Shown: positions 40,296 to 51,818, counted from the first letter of the stretch. The stretch is 64,000 nt of DNA from Polaromonas sp. CG_9.7 (GCF_015752205.1 NZ_JADOVG010000011.1:62001-126000), one strand, 5' to 3'. The notes: generated by a model not told the origin, from the letters alone. Program-made: numbers and translations.

Positions 40296-42013
40296 ACGCA
40301 CCCATTGACACCCATCAGCTGTTGCCCTTGCCGCAGGGCGAAAGCCTTCATGTCACGCATCTTGTCAAGAACCAGGCCAGCCCGCTGACCGGCTTCAATG
40401 CATTCGACCAGGACGCCGTGCTGTCCGCCGCCGTGCAGCGCGAAGTGCCGTGGGCGTCGGGGCGCTGCCAGGCGCTGGGGCGGCTCGTCGGCGACGAGGA
40501 CATTCAGGACCTGGCCCGCCTGGCCAACCGGCACCTGCCCGAGCTCAAGACGCATGACCGCTACGGCAACCGCACCGACTGGGTCGAATTTCACCCCAGC
40601 TGGCACCAGCTGATGGCGCTGGCCTGGAAGCACGAGGTGCATTCGCTGGCCTGGACTGCGCCCGAGGCGCAGCCGCACTATGCCCGGGCCGTGCTGTCCT
40701 ACCTCTGGAACCAGGTCGAGCACGGCACGGCCTGCCCGACCGGCATGGCGTATGCGTCTTATGCCGGCTTTCAGTCCGAGCCCTGCCTGAAGCTGTGGGC
40801 CGACAAGGTGCGCGGTACGCAGTATGAGTTCAGCCGCCGCGAAGTGGCCGACAAGGCGTCGGTCGTGATCGGTTACGCCATGACCGAAAAGCAGGGCGGC
40901 TCGGACCTGCGCGAGACGCAAACCACGGCCCGCTTTTCGCACAGCGCCGGCTACCACGGCGCCACGGCCCACTGGTACGAGCTGACGGGCCACAAGTGGT
41001 TTTGTTCAGTGCCGCAGTCTGACGGCTTTTTCACGCTCGCCAAGGTGGCCGGCGGTGTGACCTGCTTTTTCCTGCCGCGCACCTTGCCGGACGGCAGTTT
41101 CAACCGGTTTTTCATCCAGCGACTGAAGGACAAGTGCGGCAACAAGTCCAATGCCTCCAGCGAAATCGAATATGCCGGCACGCTGGCGATTCGCGTCGGG
41201 CCGGAAGGCGGCGGCCTGCGCGAGATCTTGTCGCACGCGCACCTGACGCGGCTGGACTTTGCCGTCGGGTCGGCCGGCCTGATGCGCCAGTCGCTGACGC
41301 TGGCGCTCAACCATGCCGGCACCCGCCGGGGCTTCGGGCAGACGCTGGCCGAGCAGCCGATGATGGCCAATGTGTTGGCCGACATGGCCATCGAGGTCGA
41401 GGCGGCGACGCTGCTGGCGCTGCGCGTCGCCAGGGCCACCGACCATATCGAAAGCAGCGCGCAGGAAAAGGCCTTCGCGCGGTTGGCCACGCCGATGGCC
41501 AAGTTCTTCAACTGCTCGCGGGCGCCCGCCATTGCCTACGAAGCCCTGCAATGCCACGGTGGCAACGGCTTCATCGAGGAAAACCCGATGGCCCGGCTCT
41601 ACCGCGAGGCGCCGCTGAACAGCGTCTGGGAAGGCACTGCCAACATGATGTGCATGGATGTGCGGCGCTCGCTGCTGAAGGAGCCCATCACGCGCGAGGC
41701 CTTCATGGCCGAAGTCAATTCGGTCCACGGCATGGATCGCCGCTTCGACGCCTACCTGCAGGCCTTGCCGCCCCTCGTCCAGGCGGCCATTGACGATGAA
41801 TTCCTGGCCCGGCCGGCCTGCGAAGCCATGGCCCGTGCCGTCCAGGGCGTGGAACTGCTGCGCCACTCCAGCATCGAGGTGGTCGATGCCTTCATGGGCA
41901 CGCGGCTCAATGCCCAGGCCGCGGGCTGGGGGTGCACCCTGGGCTCCATGGGTGCTTCGGTTTCCCGTGCGCAGGCCGGCCGCATCGTGGACCGGGCGCG
42001 CGTCGCTCGCTAG
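40292..42013 (+). CDS. AidB-like acyl-CoA dehydrogenase family protein
   Basis: The 573-residue FAD protein matches the AidB branch: an N-terminal TGFNAFDQDAVLSAAVQRE region, FAD-binding AMTEKQGGSDLRET and GHKWFCSVPQSD, and the C-terminal LYREAPLNSVWEGTANMMC. AidB is part of the E. coli adaptive response and protects DNA from alkylation, but many homologues are metabolic; isovaleryl- or other acyl-CoA activity cannot be excluded. It is in one unit with the TetR gene and unlinked to any ada gene here. Confidence 0.85.
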   Translation: MNAPIDTHQLLPLPQGESLHVTHLVKNQASPLTGFNAFDQDAVLSAAVQREVPWASGRCQALGRLVGDEDIQDLARLANRHLPELKTHDRYGNRTDWVEFHPSWHQLMALAWKHEVHSLAWTAPEAQPHYARAVLSYLWNQVEHGTACPTGMAYASYAGFQSEPCLKLWADKVRGTQYEFSRREVADKASVVIGYAMTEKQGGSDLRETQTTARFSHSAGYHGATAHWYELTGHKWFCSVPQSDGFFTLAKVAGGVTCFFLPRTLPDGSFNRFFIQRLKDKCGNKSNASSEIEYAGTLAIRVGPEGGGLREILSHAHLTRLDFAVGSAGLMRQSLTLALNHAGTRRGFGQTLAEQPMMANVLADMAIEVEAATLLALRVARATDHIESSAQEKAFARLATPMAKFFNCSRAPAIAYEALQCHGGNGFIEENPMARLYREAPLNSVWEGTANMMCMDVRRSLLKEPITREAFMAEVNSVHGMDRRFDAYLQALPPLVQAAIDDEFLARPACEAMARAVQGVELLRHSSIEVVDAFMGTRLNAQAAGWGCTLGSMGASVSRAQAGRIVDRARVAR

Positions 42014-42084
42014 CGGCCCGCAGGCGGTCGGTCGTCACTGGTGGCAAGGGCTGGGATAATGGCCGCCAACCCAAAGGAATAACC

Positions 42085-42708
42085 ATGTTGCTAGATGCCG
42101 ACGACTCCCAGCTTGTGCTGATTGATTACCAGACCCGCCTGATGCCGGTGATTTTTGAACATGAGATCGTCGTGGCCAATGCCCTGCGCCTGGCCCGCAT
42201 GGCCCGCATCCTGGACGTTCCGGTCTGGGGCACTGCGCAAAACCCCGAAAAACTCGGCCAGAACCTGCCCGAGTTGCAGGCGGCGATTGATTCGGCCGGC
42301 GGCAAGACCATGGCAAAGATGCATTTCAGCGCCGCCTCCGACGGCCTGGTTGAGTGGCTGCGTCCGCCAGTTCGCAAGGCACCGACCGGCGGCAATGCGC
42401 GCAGCCTGCCCAAGCACCTGCAAAAGCCCGCAGAGCCAGAAGAAGAGGGCCGCAGCATGATCGTCATTGCCGGCTGCGAAGCGCATGTCTGCCTGATGCA
42501 GACCGCGCTGGAACTCCTCGAAGAAGAGTTCGACGTGTGGGTCGTCACCGACGCCTGCAGCTCGCGCAGCGAGCGCAACCGCGACGCCGCGTTCGACCGG
42601 CTGGCCGGCAACGGCGCCGAACTGGTCACCACCGAGATGGTGGCCTTTGAATGGGCACGCACCTGTGAACACGACGCCTTCAGGGAATTGCTTGCGCTGG
42701 TGAAGTAA
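42085..42708 (+). CDS. Isochorismatase-family cysteine hydrolase
   Basis: The 207-residue protein has the isochorismatase-like triad: Asp in QLVLIDYQTRLMP, Lys in KTMAKMHFSA and Cys in VIAGCEAHVCLMQ. A hydrophilic insert (about residues 93-120) between Lys and Cys is rich in Lys, Pro and Glu. Likely an amidohydrolase; the substrate is unknown. ATG 42085 has AAGGAAT upstream, and a GATAAT at 42054-42059 may be a -10 box, so it may have its own promoter. It converges on the ABC transporter gene 19 bases later. Confidence 0.85.
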   Translation: MLLDADDSQLVLIDYQTRLMPVIFEHEIVVANALRLARMARILDVPVWGTAQNPEKLGQNLPELQAAIDSAGGKTMAKMHFSAASDGLVEWLRPPVRKAPTGGNARSLPKHLQKPAEPEEEGRSMIVIAGCEAHVCLMQTALELLEEEFDVWVVTDACSSRSERNRDAAFDRLAGNGAELVTTEMVAFEWARTCEHDAFRELLALVK

Positions 42709-42727
42709 TTTCGCGTTGCCCTGTAAA

Positions 42728-44482
42728 TCACTGATAGCCGCTCGCTCTTTGCAGCGTCCACTGGCCATCCCCACGCAGTTCGAGTACCCATTGGTGGTAT
42801 TTCGCCACCGCCGGGTGGTGGCTGATGCTGACCGGCGTGATCGACAGGCCGGCCAGCTGGCTGTACAGCAACTCTTCGTTTGCCGCATCCAGTGCGCTGG
42901 TGGCTTCGTCCAGCAGCAGGTAGCGCGGCCTGGCGAGCAGGGCGCGGGCAAAGGCCAGCCGCTGCTGCTCGCCGACCGACAGTACCCGGCCCCAGTCAAG
43001 TTCGGCGCGCAGGCCACCGAAGCGCCCGGCCAGCGTCGGCAGGTTCACCCGCGTCAGCCAGTGCAGCAGTTCCTCGTCTGAAATATCGCTGTCCGCGTGC
43101 GGATACGTCAGTTGGCTGCGCAGGTCGCCCAGTAGCAAATAGGGCTGCTGGGGCATGAACTGCATGTCCGATCCGGCCGGGCGCGTGATCGTCCCCGAGC
43201 CCGTGGTCCACAGTCCGGCAATTACCCGCAACAGCGAACTCTTGCCCGTGCCGCTGGGTCCGGAAATCAGCAAGCCTTCGCCGGGCTTGACTTCCAGCGT
43301 GAGCTCGCGCAGCAGCAGGTGCTCGCGGCCGGGCGTGAGAATGGTCACCTGCTCAAGCGACAACCCAAAGCCGTGCCGCGTTTCGACATGCTGCACGCTG
43401 TCGTCTGCGTCTGCGTCTGCGTCTGCGTCTGTGTCTGTGTCTGCGTTGGTCGGGCGGCTGGCATTGGCTTGCAAGGCATCGGAAAAAGTATGCAGCCGCT
43501 CGACGCCGGCGGAAAAACGGCTGAGGCTTTCAAAATGCTCGACGATCACCGTCAGCGCGCTCAGGATGGCGGCAAACGCACCGGCGGCCTGGATGGCGCG
43601 GCCGACTTCCAGCCGCCCCGACAGCACATCGCCGGCAATGATCACCGTCGGCAGCACGATTGTCAGGAAAGCATGGGCGTACTGGAACAGGTTGAGCCCG
43701 AACTGCCAGCGCAGCACCTGCTGGTAGTTGGCATAGACCCTGGAAAAAATGGCTTGCAGCACCGTCATCTCACGCGCCTCGCCGTCGTGAAAGGCAATCG
43801 GCTCGGCGTGCTCGCGCACCCGCACCAAGCCGAAGCGGAAGTTGGCCTCGCGCTGCAGCTGGCGAAAATTCAGCCCGATCAGCCGCTTGCCAAATGCTGT
43901 GGCGGTGAACACGGTGCTGAACACCGCATAGCCGATCAGGAACAACACCAGCCCCCGCGAGATTGACCACAGCACGGCGGAAAAGGCGACGAGTTGCAAC
44001 ACCGAGCCGAGCACGATCATTGAAAAATACAGCGACTGCTGGGTGAAGGTGTTGATGTCCTCGGCAATGCGCTGGTCGGGGTTGTCGATGCCGTCGGCAG
44101 CGCCCAGCCGGTAGTAGGCGCGCTGGTCGAAATAGCGCGCCAGGAAGGAATCCGTCAGCCAGCGGCGCCAGCGCAGTCCGAGCGTGTCGCGCACGTAGTA
44201 GTACAGGGCGTAGATCGGCACCGCCGCCACAAGAATCGCCGTGTAGCGCCAGATCGATGCCCAGAAGCGGTCGGCATCCTGCGCGGCCAGCGCCGAGGTG
44301 AATTCGCCGGTTTCCTGGTTGAACAGCACGTTGAAGGCGGTCTGCCCCAGCAGTAGAACAACCAGCAAAAGCAGCAGGCCACGGGCGCGCCAGCGTTCTT
44401 CTGAAAACCAGTATGGCCGTGCAATCTCTGTAAAGCGACGCCACAGTCGGGCGTTGAAGCCGGGTTCTTCTGCTGTGCTCAT
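42728..44482 (-). CDS. SbmA/YddA-type ABC transporter, fused permease and ATPase
   Basis: The 584-residue protein is an inner-membrane transporter of the ABC_membrane_2 (SbmA/BacA, YddA) class. It has six membrane segments (about 35-320) with FNVLFNQETGEFTSALAAQD and PDQRIAEDINTFTQQSLYF, then an ATPase domain with Walker A SGPSGTGKSSLL, signature LSVGEQQR and Walker B YLLLDEATSALD. A (Asp-Ala/Thr) tract encoded by a hexanucleotide repeat links the domains. Start 44482 (MSTAEEPG) is preferred to 44560. Substrate unknown; relatives transport peptides or vitamins. Confidence 0.9.
   Translation of the reverse strand: MSTAEEPGFNARLWRRFTEIARPYWFSEERWRARGLLLLLVVLLLGQTAFNVLFNQETGEFTSALAAQDADRFWASIWRYTAILVAAVPIYALYYYVRDTLGLRWRRWLTDSFLARYFDQRAYYRLGAADGIDNPDQRIAEDINTFTQQSLYFSMIVLGSVLQLVAFSAVLWSISRGLVLFLIGYAVFSTVFTATAFGKRLIGLNFRQLQREANFRFGLVRVREHAEPIAFHDGEAREMTVLQAIFSRVYANYQQVLRWQFGLNLFQYAHAFLTIVLPTVIIAGDVLSGRLEVGRAIQAAGAFAAILSALTVIVEHFESLSRFSAGVERLHTFSDALQANASRPTNADTDTDADADADADDSVQHVETRHGFGLSLEQVTILTPGREHLLLRELTLEVKPGEGLLISGPSGTGKSSLLRVIAGLWTTGSGTITRPAGSDMQFMPQQPYLLLGDLRSQLTYPHADSDISDEELLHWLTRVNLPTLAGRFGGLRAELDWGRVLSVGEQQRLAFARALLARPRYLLLDEATSALDAANEELLYSQLAGLSITPVSISHHPAVAKYHQWVLELRGDGQWTLQRASGYQ
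43403..43444. repeat. Hexanucleotide microsatellite in the ABC transporter gene
   Basis: Seven tandem GTCTGC/GTCTGT units encode alternating Asp-Ala and Asp-Thr in the linker between permease and ATPase domains. Since the unit is six bases, copy changes would alter linker length without a frameshift. Confidence 0.9.
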
Positions 44483-44871
44483 GAAGTTTTGCGTCAAGTG
44501 GGCCAGCCGCCGATTTAATCCGAAATGGACAGAGACCGCAGATGAAAATGAAAAAATCAATTTTTAGTATGAAAACTGTCCTTTGCGCTTGATGGGCGTT
44601 TAACCACAGCTATTTTTATAGGAGCAATCAGGATGCTTCCGAGAATCTTGAACACCAGACGTCAGCTTGCAGAAAGACCGTTGTTCATAATTAAGAATGC
44701 AGTTTCCAGATATCTTGGGTGTGGGTTTTCTTCATGCCGACCGTGATGTGAACGAAATTCCCTGGCCTGCGATGCATAAAAGCCGACGGCCTTGATGATG
44801 CGCAAACCCATCTGCCGTGAGGTGGTCAAAATTTCAATCGACAGTTTTTTTCAAAATTCCGGAGACCATTC
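44483..44871. other. Intergenic region upstream of prpE
   Basis: This 389-bp divergent region holds the promoters of the ABC transporter and prpE, which I cannot place with confidence. It contains an extended copy of the short repeat at 44582-44625. A GGAG ribosome binding site lies before the prpE ATG (44861-44864). No convincing small gene is present. Confidence 0.5.
44582..44625. repeat. Extended copy of the short dispersed repeat
   Basis: The block reads TTTGCGCTTGATGGGCG..., then AGCTATTTTTATAGGAGC. It combines the palindromic core with the GCGCTTGATGG flank and is the longest intergenic example in the window. Confidence 0.65.
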
Positions 44872-46785
44872 ATGACCAGCTATGCAGACTTTTACCGCCA
44901 GTCCATCGACCAGCCCGACGCTTTCTGGGCCGAACAGGCCGGGCTGATCGACTGGCACCAGCCGTTTGACCGCGTCTGCAATTACGACAACCCGCCCTTC
45001 GTCAACTGGTACGAAGGCGGCCAGACCAACCTGTGCCACAACGCCGTGGACCGCCACCTTAAAGACCGGGCTGACCAAGCCGCGCTGATTGCCGTCTCCA
45101 GCGAAACCGGTACCGAGAAAATCTACACCTTCGGCGACCTGCACGGCGAAGTGCAGCGCATGGCCGCCAGCCTAAAAGCGCTCGGCGTTGAAAATGGCGA
45201 CCGCGTGCTGATCTACATGCCGATGATTGCCGAAGCCGCTTTTGCGATGCTGGCCTGCGCACGCATCGGTGCGGTGCATTGCGTGGTGTTTGGCGGCTTT
45301 GCCAGCGGCTCTTTAGCCTCGCGCATCGAGGACGCGGCGCCCAAGGTCATCGTCAGCGCCGACGCCGGCTCGCGCGGCGGCAAGGCGCTGCCCTACAAAC
45401 CGCTGCTCGACGAAGCCATACGCCTGTCGAGCCACAAGCCGGGCGCCGTGCTGCTGGCCGACCGTGGCTTGGCAAGCATGGAACTGGTCGCCGGGCGCGA
45501 CCACCGCTGGAACGAAATGCGCGAAACACATTTCGATGCGAAAGTGCCGTGCGAGTGGCTGGACTCGACCGCCATCAGCTACACCATCTACACCAGCGGC
45601 ACCACCGGCAAGCCCAAGGGCGTGCAGCGCGACACCGCCGGCTATGCCGTGGCGCTGGCCGCCAGCATGAAGCACATCTTCGACGGACGTGCCGGCGAAA
45701 CCTTCTTCTCGACCAGCGACATCGGCTGGGTGGTCGGCCACAGCTACATTGTGTATGGCCCGCTGATTGCCGGCATGGCGACCATCATGTACGAAGGCCT
45801 GCCGACACAGGGCATGGACAAGAAGCCTAATGGCGGCATCTGGTGGGAACTGGTCGAAAAGTACAAGGTCACCGTCATGTTCAGCGCCCCGACTGCCGTG
45901 CGCGTGCTGAAGAAACAAGACCCGGCGCTGCTGACCAAATACGATCTGTCCAGCCTGCGTGCGCTGTTCCTGGCCGGCGAGCCGCTGGATGAACCGACGG
46001 CGCGATGGATCAGCGAAGGCTTGAATGTGCCGATCATCGACAACTACTGGCAGACCGAAAGCGGCTGGCCGATTTTGACGATCGCCAACGGCGTCGAGAA
46101 AAAGCCAAGCAAGTTCGGCAGCCCCGGCATTCCGATGTACGGCTACCACGTCAAGCTGCTGCACGAGGCGACTGGCGAAGAACTCACCGCGCCGGGCGAA
46201 AAAGGCGTGGTCGTGATCGAAGGCCCGACGCCTCCGGGCTTCATGCAGACCATCTGGCAAGACGACGCGCGTTTCGTCAACACCTACTGGAAAAGCATTC
46301 CCGGCAAGCTGGTGTACAGCACCTTTGACTGGGGCATTCGCGACGCCGACGGCTACTTCTTCATCCTGGGCCGCACCGACGATGTGATCAACGTCGCTGG
46401 GCACCGGCTCGGCACGCGCGAGATCGAGGAAAGCATTTCCGGCCATGCGCAAGTGGCCGAAGTGGCCGTGGTGGGCGTGGCCGATGGACTCAAGGGCCAG
46501 GTCGCCATGGCCTTCGTGGTGCTCAAGGATTCCAGCATGATGGGCGACAGCGCCGCCTGCGCCAGGCTGGAAGCCGAGATCATGAAACGCGTGGACGGTG
46601 ACCTGGGCGCAGTGGCCCGGCCGGCGCGGGTTCGTTTTGTTGCGGCCCTGCCCAAGACGCGAAGCGGCAAACTGCTGCGCCGCGTGATTCAGGCTGTGTG
46701 CGAAGGCCGCGATGCCGGTGACCTGACGTCGATGGACGATCCGGGTGCGTTGCAGCAGATCCGGGACCGGATGGACGCCGTTTAA
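44872..46785 (+). CDS. prpE: Propionate--CoA ligase
   Basis: PrpE activates propionate to propionyl-CoA for the methylcitrate cycle and can accept related short acids. The 637-residue ANL enzyme shows the N-terminal ACAS region, the P-loop TIYTSGTTGKPKGVQRD and DNYWQTESGWP. GRTDDVINVAGHRLGTREIE and the acylation-site Lys in LPKTRSGKLLRR follow. The last two blocks and the text NPPFVNWYEGGQTNLCHNAV point to PrpE rather than Acs. No other prp gene is adjacent, so it stands alone with its own terminator. Confidence 0.93.
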   Translation: MTSYADFYRQSIDQPDAFWAEQAGLIDWHQPFDRVCNYDNPPFVNWYEGGQTNLCHNAVDRHLKDRADQAALIAVSSETGTEKIYTFGDLHGEVQRMAASLKALGVENGDRVLIYMPMIAEAAFAMLACARIGAVHCVVFGGFASGSLASRIEDAAPKVIVSADAGSRGGKALPYKPLLDEAIRLSSHKPGAVLLADRGLASMELVAGRDHRWNEMRETHFDAKVPCEWLDSTAISYTIYTSGTTGKPKGVQRDTAGYAVALAASMKHIFDGRAGETFFSTSDIGWVVGHSYIVYGPLIAGMATIMYEGLPTQGMDKKPNGGIWWELVEKYKVTVMFSAPTAVRVLKKQDPALLTKYDLSSLRALFLAGEPLDEPTARWISEGLNVPIIDNYWQTESGWPILTIANGVEKKPSKFGSPGIPMYGYHVKLLHEATGEELTAPGEKGVVVIEGPTPPGFMQTIWQDDARFVNTYWKSIPGKLVYSTFDWGIRDADGYFFILGRTDDVINVAGHRLGTREIEESISGHAQVAEVAVVGVADGLKGQVAMAFVVLKDSSMMGDSAACARLEAEIMKRVDGDLGAVARPARVRFVAALPKTRSGKLLRRVIQAVCEGRDAGDLTSMDDPGALQQIRDRMDAV

Positions 46786-46808
46786 GCTGCAGCGTCTGTG
46801 GCCATGCT

Positions 46809-46848
46809 GGGTACTGGCTGTTCACGCGGTCAGCACCCTTTTGTTTTT
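46809..46848 (+). terminator. Rho-independent terminator of prpE
   Basis: GGGTACTGGCTG (46809-46820), loop TTCACG and CGGTCAGCACCC (46827-46838) pair in 11 of 12 positions (two G-U), followed by TTTTGTTTTT. This is a strong intrinsic terminator 24 bases after the prpE stop. Confidence 0.85.
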
Positions 46849-46897
46849 CAGAAAGTGAAGGTCTTGGCCTGACAGTCTCACCAGCCGTGGTGCAGCC

Positions 46898-47401
46898 TCA
46901 ATTCAACCGCAGTTGCGCCTGCTGGGCCACCCGGATGCAGTCCTTCATGTGCTCTTCGCCAAAGTAGCGGATGGCCGCGTAACCCACGCTGGCCGCCACG
47001 AGTTGGCCGGCCAGCGGAATGTACTTGGCCAACTGCTTGGTCGCCATGCGCGTGCCAATCTTCGTGCCGGCCTTGATGATCAGGTCGCGGCTGATGAACT
47101 TGCCCACCAGAACCGAGCCGACCATGGCCACGGCTTTTTGCACCTGTTCGCGCTTTTCCGGATCAAGCTGGTCGATCTGCTCGGGCGCCAGACCAAACTC
47201 CTTGTTGATGGCCGGAATCAGTTTGGACAGCAGTGCCGCATCCACCGCCCAGTCCAGGCCGGGCACCGGCACGGCGCTGGCAACAGCAGCGAACATCGCG
47301 CGCTTGTGCAGCAGCTTGCGGCTGCGAATCACCGCCGCTTGAAGCGCCGCATCGTCAGCGGCGAGTTGCAGGGGAGTGGGCATGGCTCGAAAACCTTTCA
47401 T
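46898..47401 (-). CDS. Small helical protein with hydrophobic C-terminus
   Basis: The 167-residue protein has two moderately hydrophobic stretches (about 48-70 and 130-155, KYIPLAGQLVAASVGYAAIR) and resembles the membrane-associated parts of DUF697/EcsC-like proteins, without a decisive match. Start 47401 or Met 47383 (MPTPLQ) are both possible. It lies 91 bases downstream of the ABC-F gene on the same strand. Function is unknown. Confidence 0.65.
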   Translation of the reverse strand: MKGFRAMPTPLQLAADDAALQAAVIRSRKLLHKRAMFAAVASAVPVPGLDWAVDAALLSKLIPAINKEFGLAPEQIDQLDPEKREQVQKAVAMVGSVLVGKFISRDLIIKAGTKIGTRMATKQLAKYIPLAGQLVAASVGYAAIRYFGEEHMKDCIRVAQQAQLRLN

Positions 47402-47492
47402 GGGATGTCGTCTTGCGTGCCATGGTTTTTATCACGCGGCAAGGCTTGCCGCCCATCGCCTCCAGCCAATCACGGGCTGGGCATGTGGCGTT

Positions 47493-49511
47493 TCATGCAG
47501 CAACGACTTCGAGCTTTTCCGTCACCTCCAGCCAGCGCTCTTCCAGCTTGGCCAAGTCGGCCTCAATCACCTTGAGCCGCTTGCCGGCCTGGGCAATTTC
47601 TGCCGGTGACTTGGAAGAGGTCAGCAAGGTTTCGAGATTGGCTTTTTCACTGTTCATGCTGAGCAACTGGCGGTCGATCTTTTCCAGATCCTTGCGCAGC
47701 GGCTTGGCTGCATCGGATTGCTGCTGTCGGCGTTGGGCATCTTCTTTCTTGTCGGATGAATTTTTAGCATCAAAAGTACTTGTTGCGCTTGCTGCATCTG
47801 CGCTAGCTGCTATTTTTTTGGCAGCAACTGGGGCTGTCGCGCTGTTGTTCGACTTCTTGGCTTCTTCGCGCATGCGCTTGGCCTCGTCAAGCAGGTAGCG
47901 CTGGTAGTCGTCCAGGTCGCCGTCAAACGGGGCCACGCCACCGCGCGACACCATCCAGAACTCGTCGCACACGGCGCGCAGCAAGGCGCGGTCGTGGCTG
48001 ACCAGCATGACTGTGCCTTCAAACTCATTGAGCGCCATCGACAGCGCCTCACGCGTCGCCAAATCCAGGTGGTTGGTCGGCTCATCAAGCAGCAGCAGGT
48101 TGGGCCGCTGCCAGACAATCATGCACAGCACCAGTCGCGCTTTTTCGCCGCCGCTCATGGAGCCAACGGACTGCTTGACCATGTCGCCGCCAAAGTTGAA
48201 ATTGCCCAGAAAGCTGCGCAAGTCCTGCTCGCGGGTCGGCTGGTTGCCCAGCTTGCCGGCGGCGCTGACTTCCTTCACCAGACGAATCATGTGCTCCAGC
48301 GGGTTGTCGGCCGGGCGCAGCACGTCGAGCTCCTGCTGCGCAAAATAACCGATGTTCAAGCCCTTGCCCTCGGTCATTTCGCCTTCAATCGGCGCCAGTG
48401 CGCGCGCCACGGTTTTCACCAGCGTTGACTTGCCCTGGCCGTTGGCACCCAGAATGCCGATGCGTTGGCCGGCCAGCACGGACTTGCTGACGTTCTGCAC
48501 GATGACGGTGGGCGGCGTGCCTTCGGGCGCATCCTCGGGCGCGGGGTAGCCGAAGTAGGCGTTCTGCATCGACAGCATCGGGTTGGGCAGGTTGGCCGGT
48601 TCCTTGAACTCGAAGGTGAAATCGGCTTCGGCCAGCAATGGCGCGATTTTCTCCATGCGGTCGAGTGCCTTCACCCGGCTTTGCGCCTGCTTGGCTTTGC
48701 TGGCCTTGGCCTTGAAGCGGGCGATGAACTTTTGCAGGTGGGCAATCTTGTCCTGCTGCTTGTTGAAAGCGCCTTGCTGCAGCGCCATCTGTTCGGCGCG
48801 CAGGTCTTCAAACTTGCTGTAGTTGCCGCCATAGCGTGTCAGTTTGGCGCTTTCGATGTGCATCGTCACATCGGTCACCGCATCGAGGAATTCGCGGTCA
48901 TGGCTGATGACCAGCATCGTGCCCTGGTAGCGCTTGAGCCAGGCTTCCAGCCAGACCAGTGCGTCCAGGTCCAGGTGGTTGGTCGGCTCGTCAAGCAGCA
49001 GCAGGTCAGACGGGCACATCAGCGCGCGCGCCAGTTGCAGACGCATGCGCCAGCCGCCGGAAAAGCTGTTGACCGGGTTGTCGAGTTCGCTGAGCTTGAA
49101 GCCCAAGCCCAGGATCAAGGCCTGCGCGCGCGATTGCGCGTCGTGCGCGCCCGCGTCGTACAGGTCCATGTAGGCGTGCGCCATGCGGTCACCGTCGCCG
49201 CTGAGTTCGGACGCATCGACTTCGGTCTGTGCGGCCAGCAGCACCACATCGCCCTCGATCACGTAGCTGGTGGCGCTTTGCTCGGTTTCGGGCATGTCCT
49301 GCGCGACCTGCGCCATTTTCCACTGCGCCGGAATGTAGTATTCGCCGCCGTCTTCGTGCAGCGAGCCGTTGAGCATGGCGAACAGCGACGACTTGCCCGC
49401 GCCGTTGCGGCCCACCAGGCCAACATTCTCGCCAGGGTTCAGGGTGACAGACGCGCTGTCGAGAATCACTTTGGAGCCACGACGCAGCACCACGTTTTTA
49501 AGGGTAATCAT
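47493..49511 (-). CDS. yheS: ABC-F family ATPase, YheS-type
   Basis: ABC-F proteins bind the ribosome and relieve stalled translation. The 672-residue protein has two ATPase domains: Walker A GLVGRNGAGKSSL with signature SFSGGWRMRLQLARAL, and GILGANGQGKSTL with SMSGGEKARLVLCMI. Between them lies the P-site tRNA-interaction linker, and a C-terminal coiled coil (about 575-670) follows. The N-terminus MITLKNVVLRRG and the length fit YheS rather than Uup or EttA. The linker to the coiled coil (SATAPVAAKKIAASADAASA) is encoded by a dispersed-repeat copy. Confidence 0.88.
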   Translation of the reverse strand: MITLKNVVLRRGSKVILDSASVTLNPGENVGLVGRNGAGKSSLFAMLNGSLHEDGGEYYIPAQWKMAQVAQDMPETEQSATSYVIEGDVVLLAAQTEVDASELSGDGDRMAHAYMDLYDAGAHDAQSRAQALILGLGFKLSELDNPVNSFSGGWRMRLQLARALMCPSDLLLLDEPTNHLDLDALVWLEAWLKRYQGTMLVISHDREFLDAVTDVTMHIESAKLTRYGGNYSKFEDLRAEQMALQQGAFNKQQDKIAHLQKFIARFKAKASKAKQAQSRVKALDRMEKIAPLLAEADFTFEFKEPANLPNPMLSMQNAYFGYPAPEDAPEGTPPTVIVQNVSKSVLAGQRIGILGANGQGKSTLVKTVARALAPIEGEMTEGKGLNIGYFAQQELDVLRPADNPLEHMIRLVKEVSAAGKLGNQPTREQDLRSFLGNFNFGGDMVKQSVGSMSGGEKARLVLCMIVWQRPNLLLLDEPTNHLDLATREALSMALNEFEGTVMLVSHDRALLRAVCDEFWMVSRGGVAPFDGDLDDYQRYLLDEAKRMREEAKKSNNSATAPVAAKKIAASADAASATSTFDAKNSSDKKEDAQRRQQQSDAAKPLRKDLEKIDRQLLSMNSEKANLETLLTSSKSPAEIAQAGKRLKVIEADLAKLEERWLEVTEKLEVVAA
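47761..47824. repeat. Dispersed repeat copy forming a linker of the ABC-F gene
   Basis: The core AGCTGCTATTTTTTTGGCAG with the flank TTGCGCTTGCTGCATCTGCG resembles the extended intergenic copy at 44582-44625. It encodes the low-complexity Ala/Ser linker before the C-terminal coiled coil. Confidence 0.6.
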
Positions 49512-49537
49512 TTATTAACAGACTGAAGAAATAGGAT

Positions 49538-49574
49538 CGGACCGCAGGGCGCCCGGCAAAGCGCTTGCGGTCCG
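49538..49574 (-). terminator. Hairpin between prmB and the ABC-F gene, possible terminator
   Basis: CGGACCGCA (49538-49546) and TGCGGTCCG (49566-49574) form a perfect 9-bp stem 19 bases after the prmB stop. The T-run on the minus strand is poor (ATCCTATTTC), so termination may be Rho-assisted or the hairpin may serve as an mRNA 3' end. Confidence 0.45.
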
Positions 49575-49592
49575 AAATACGAAAGCCAAGGG

Positions 49593-51772
<2,180 letters not shown>

Positions 51773-51818
51773 CTATGTGCTTGCGAAGCCAGGAGGGGTG
51801 GCAGTTCCAAGGCAGCCA

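Noticed and set aside
43403..43444. CRISPR-like or phase-variable frameshift repeat
   Set aside because: Units are contiguous without spacers and are multiples of three, so neither applies.
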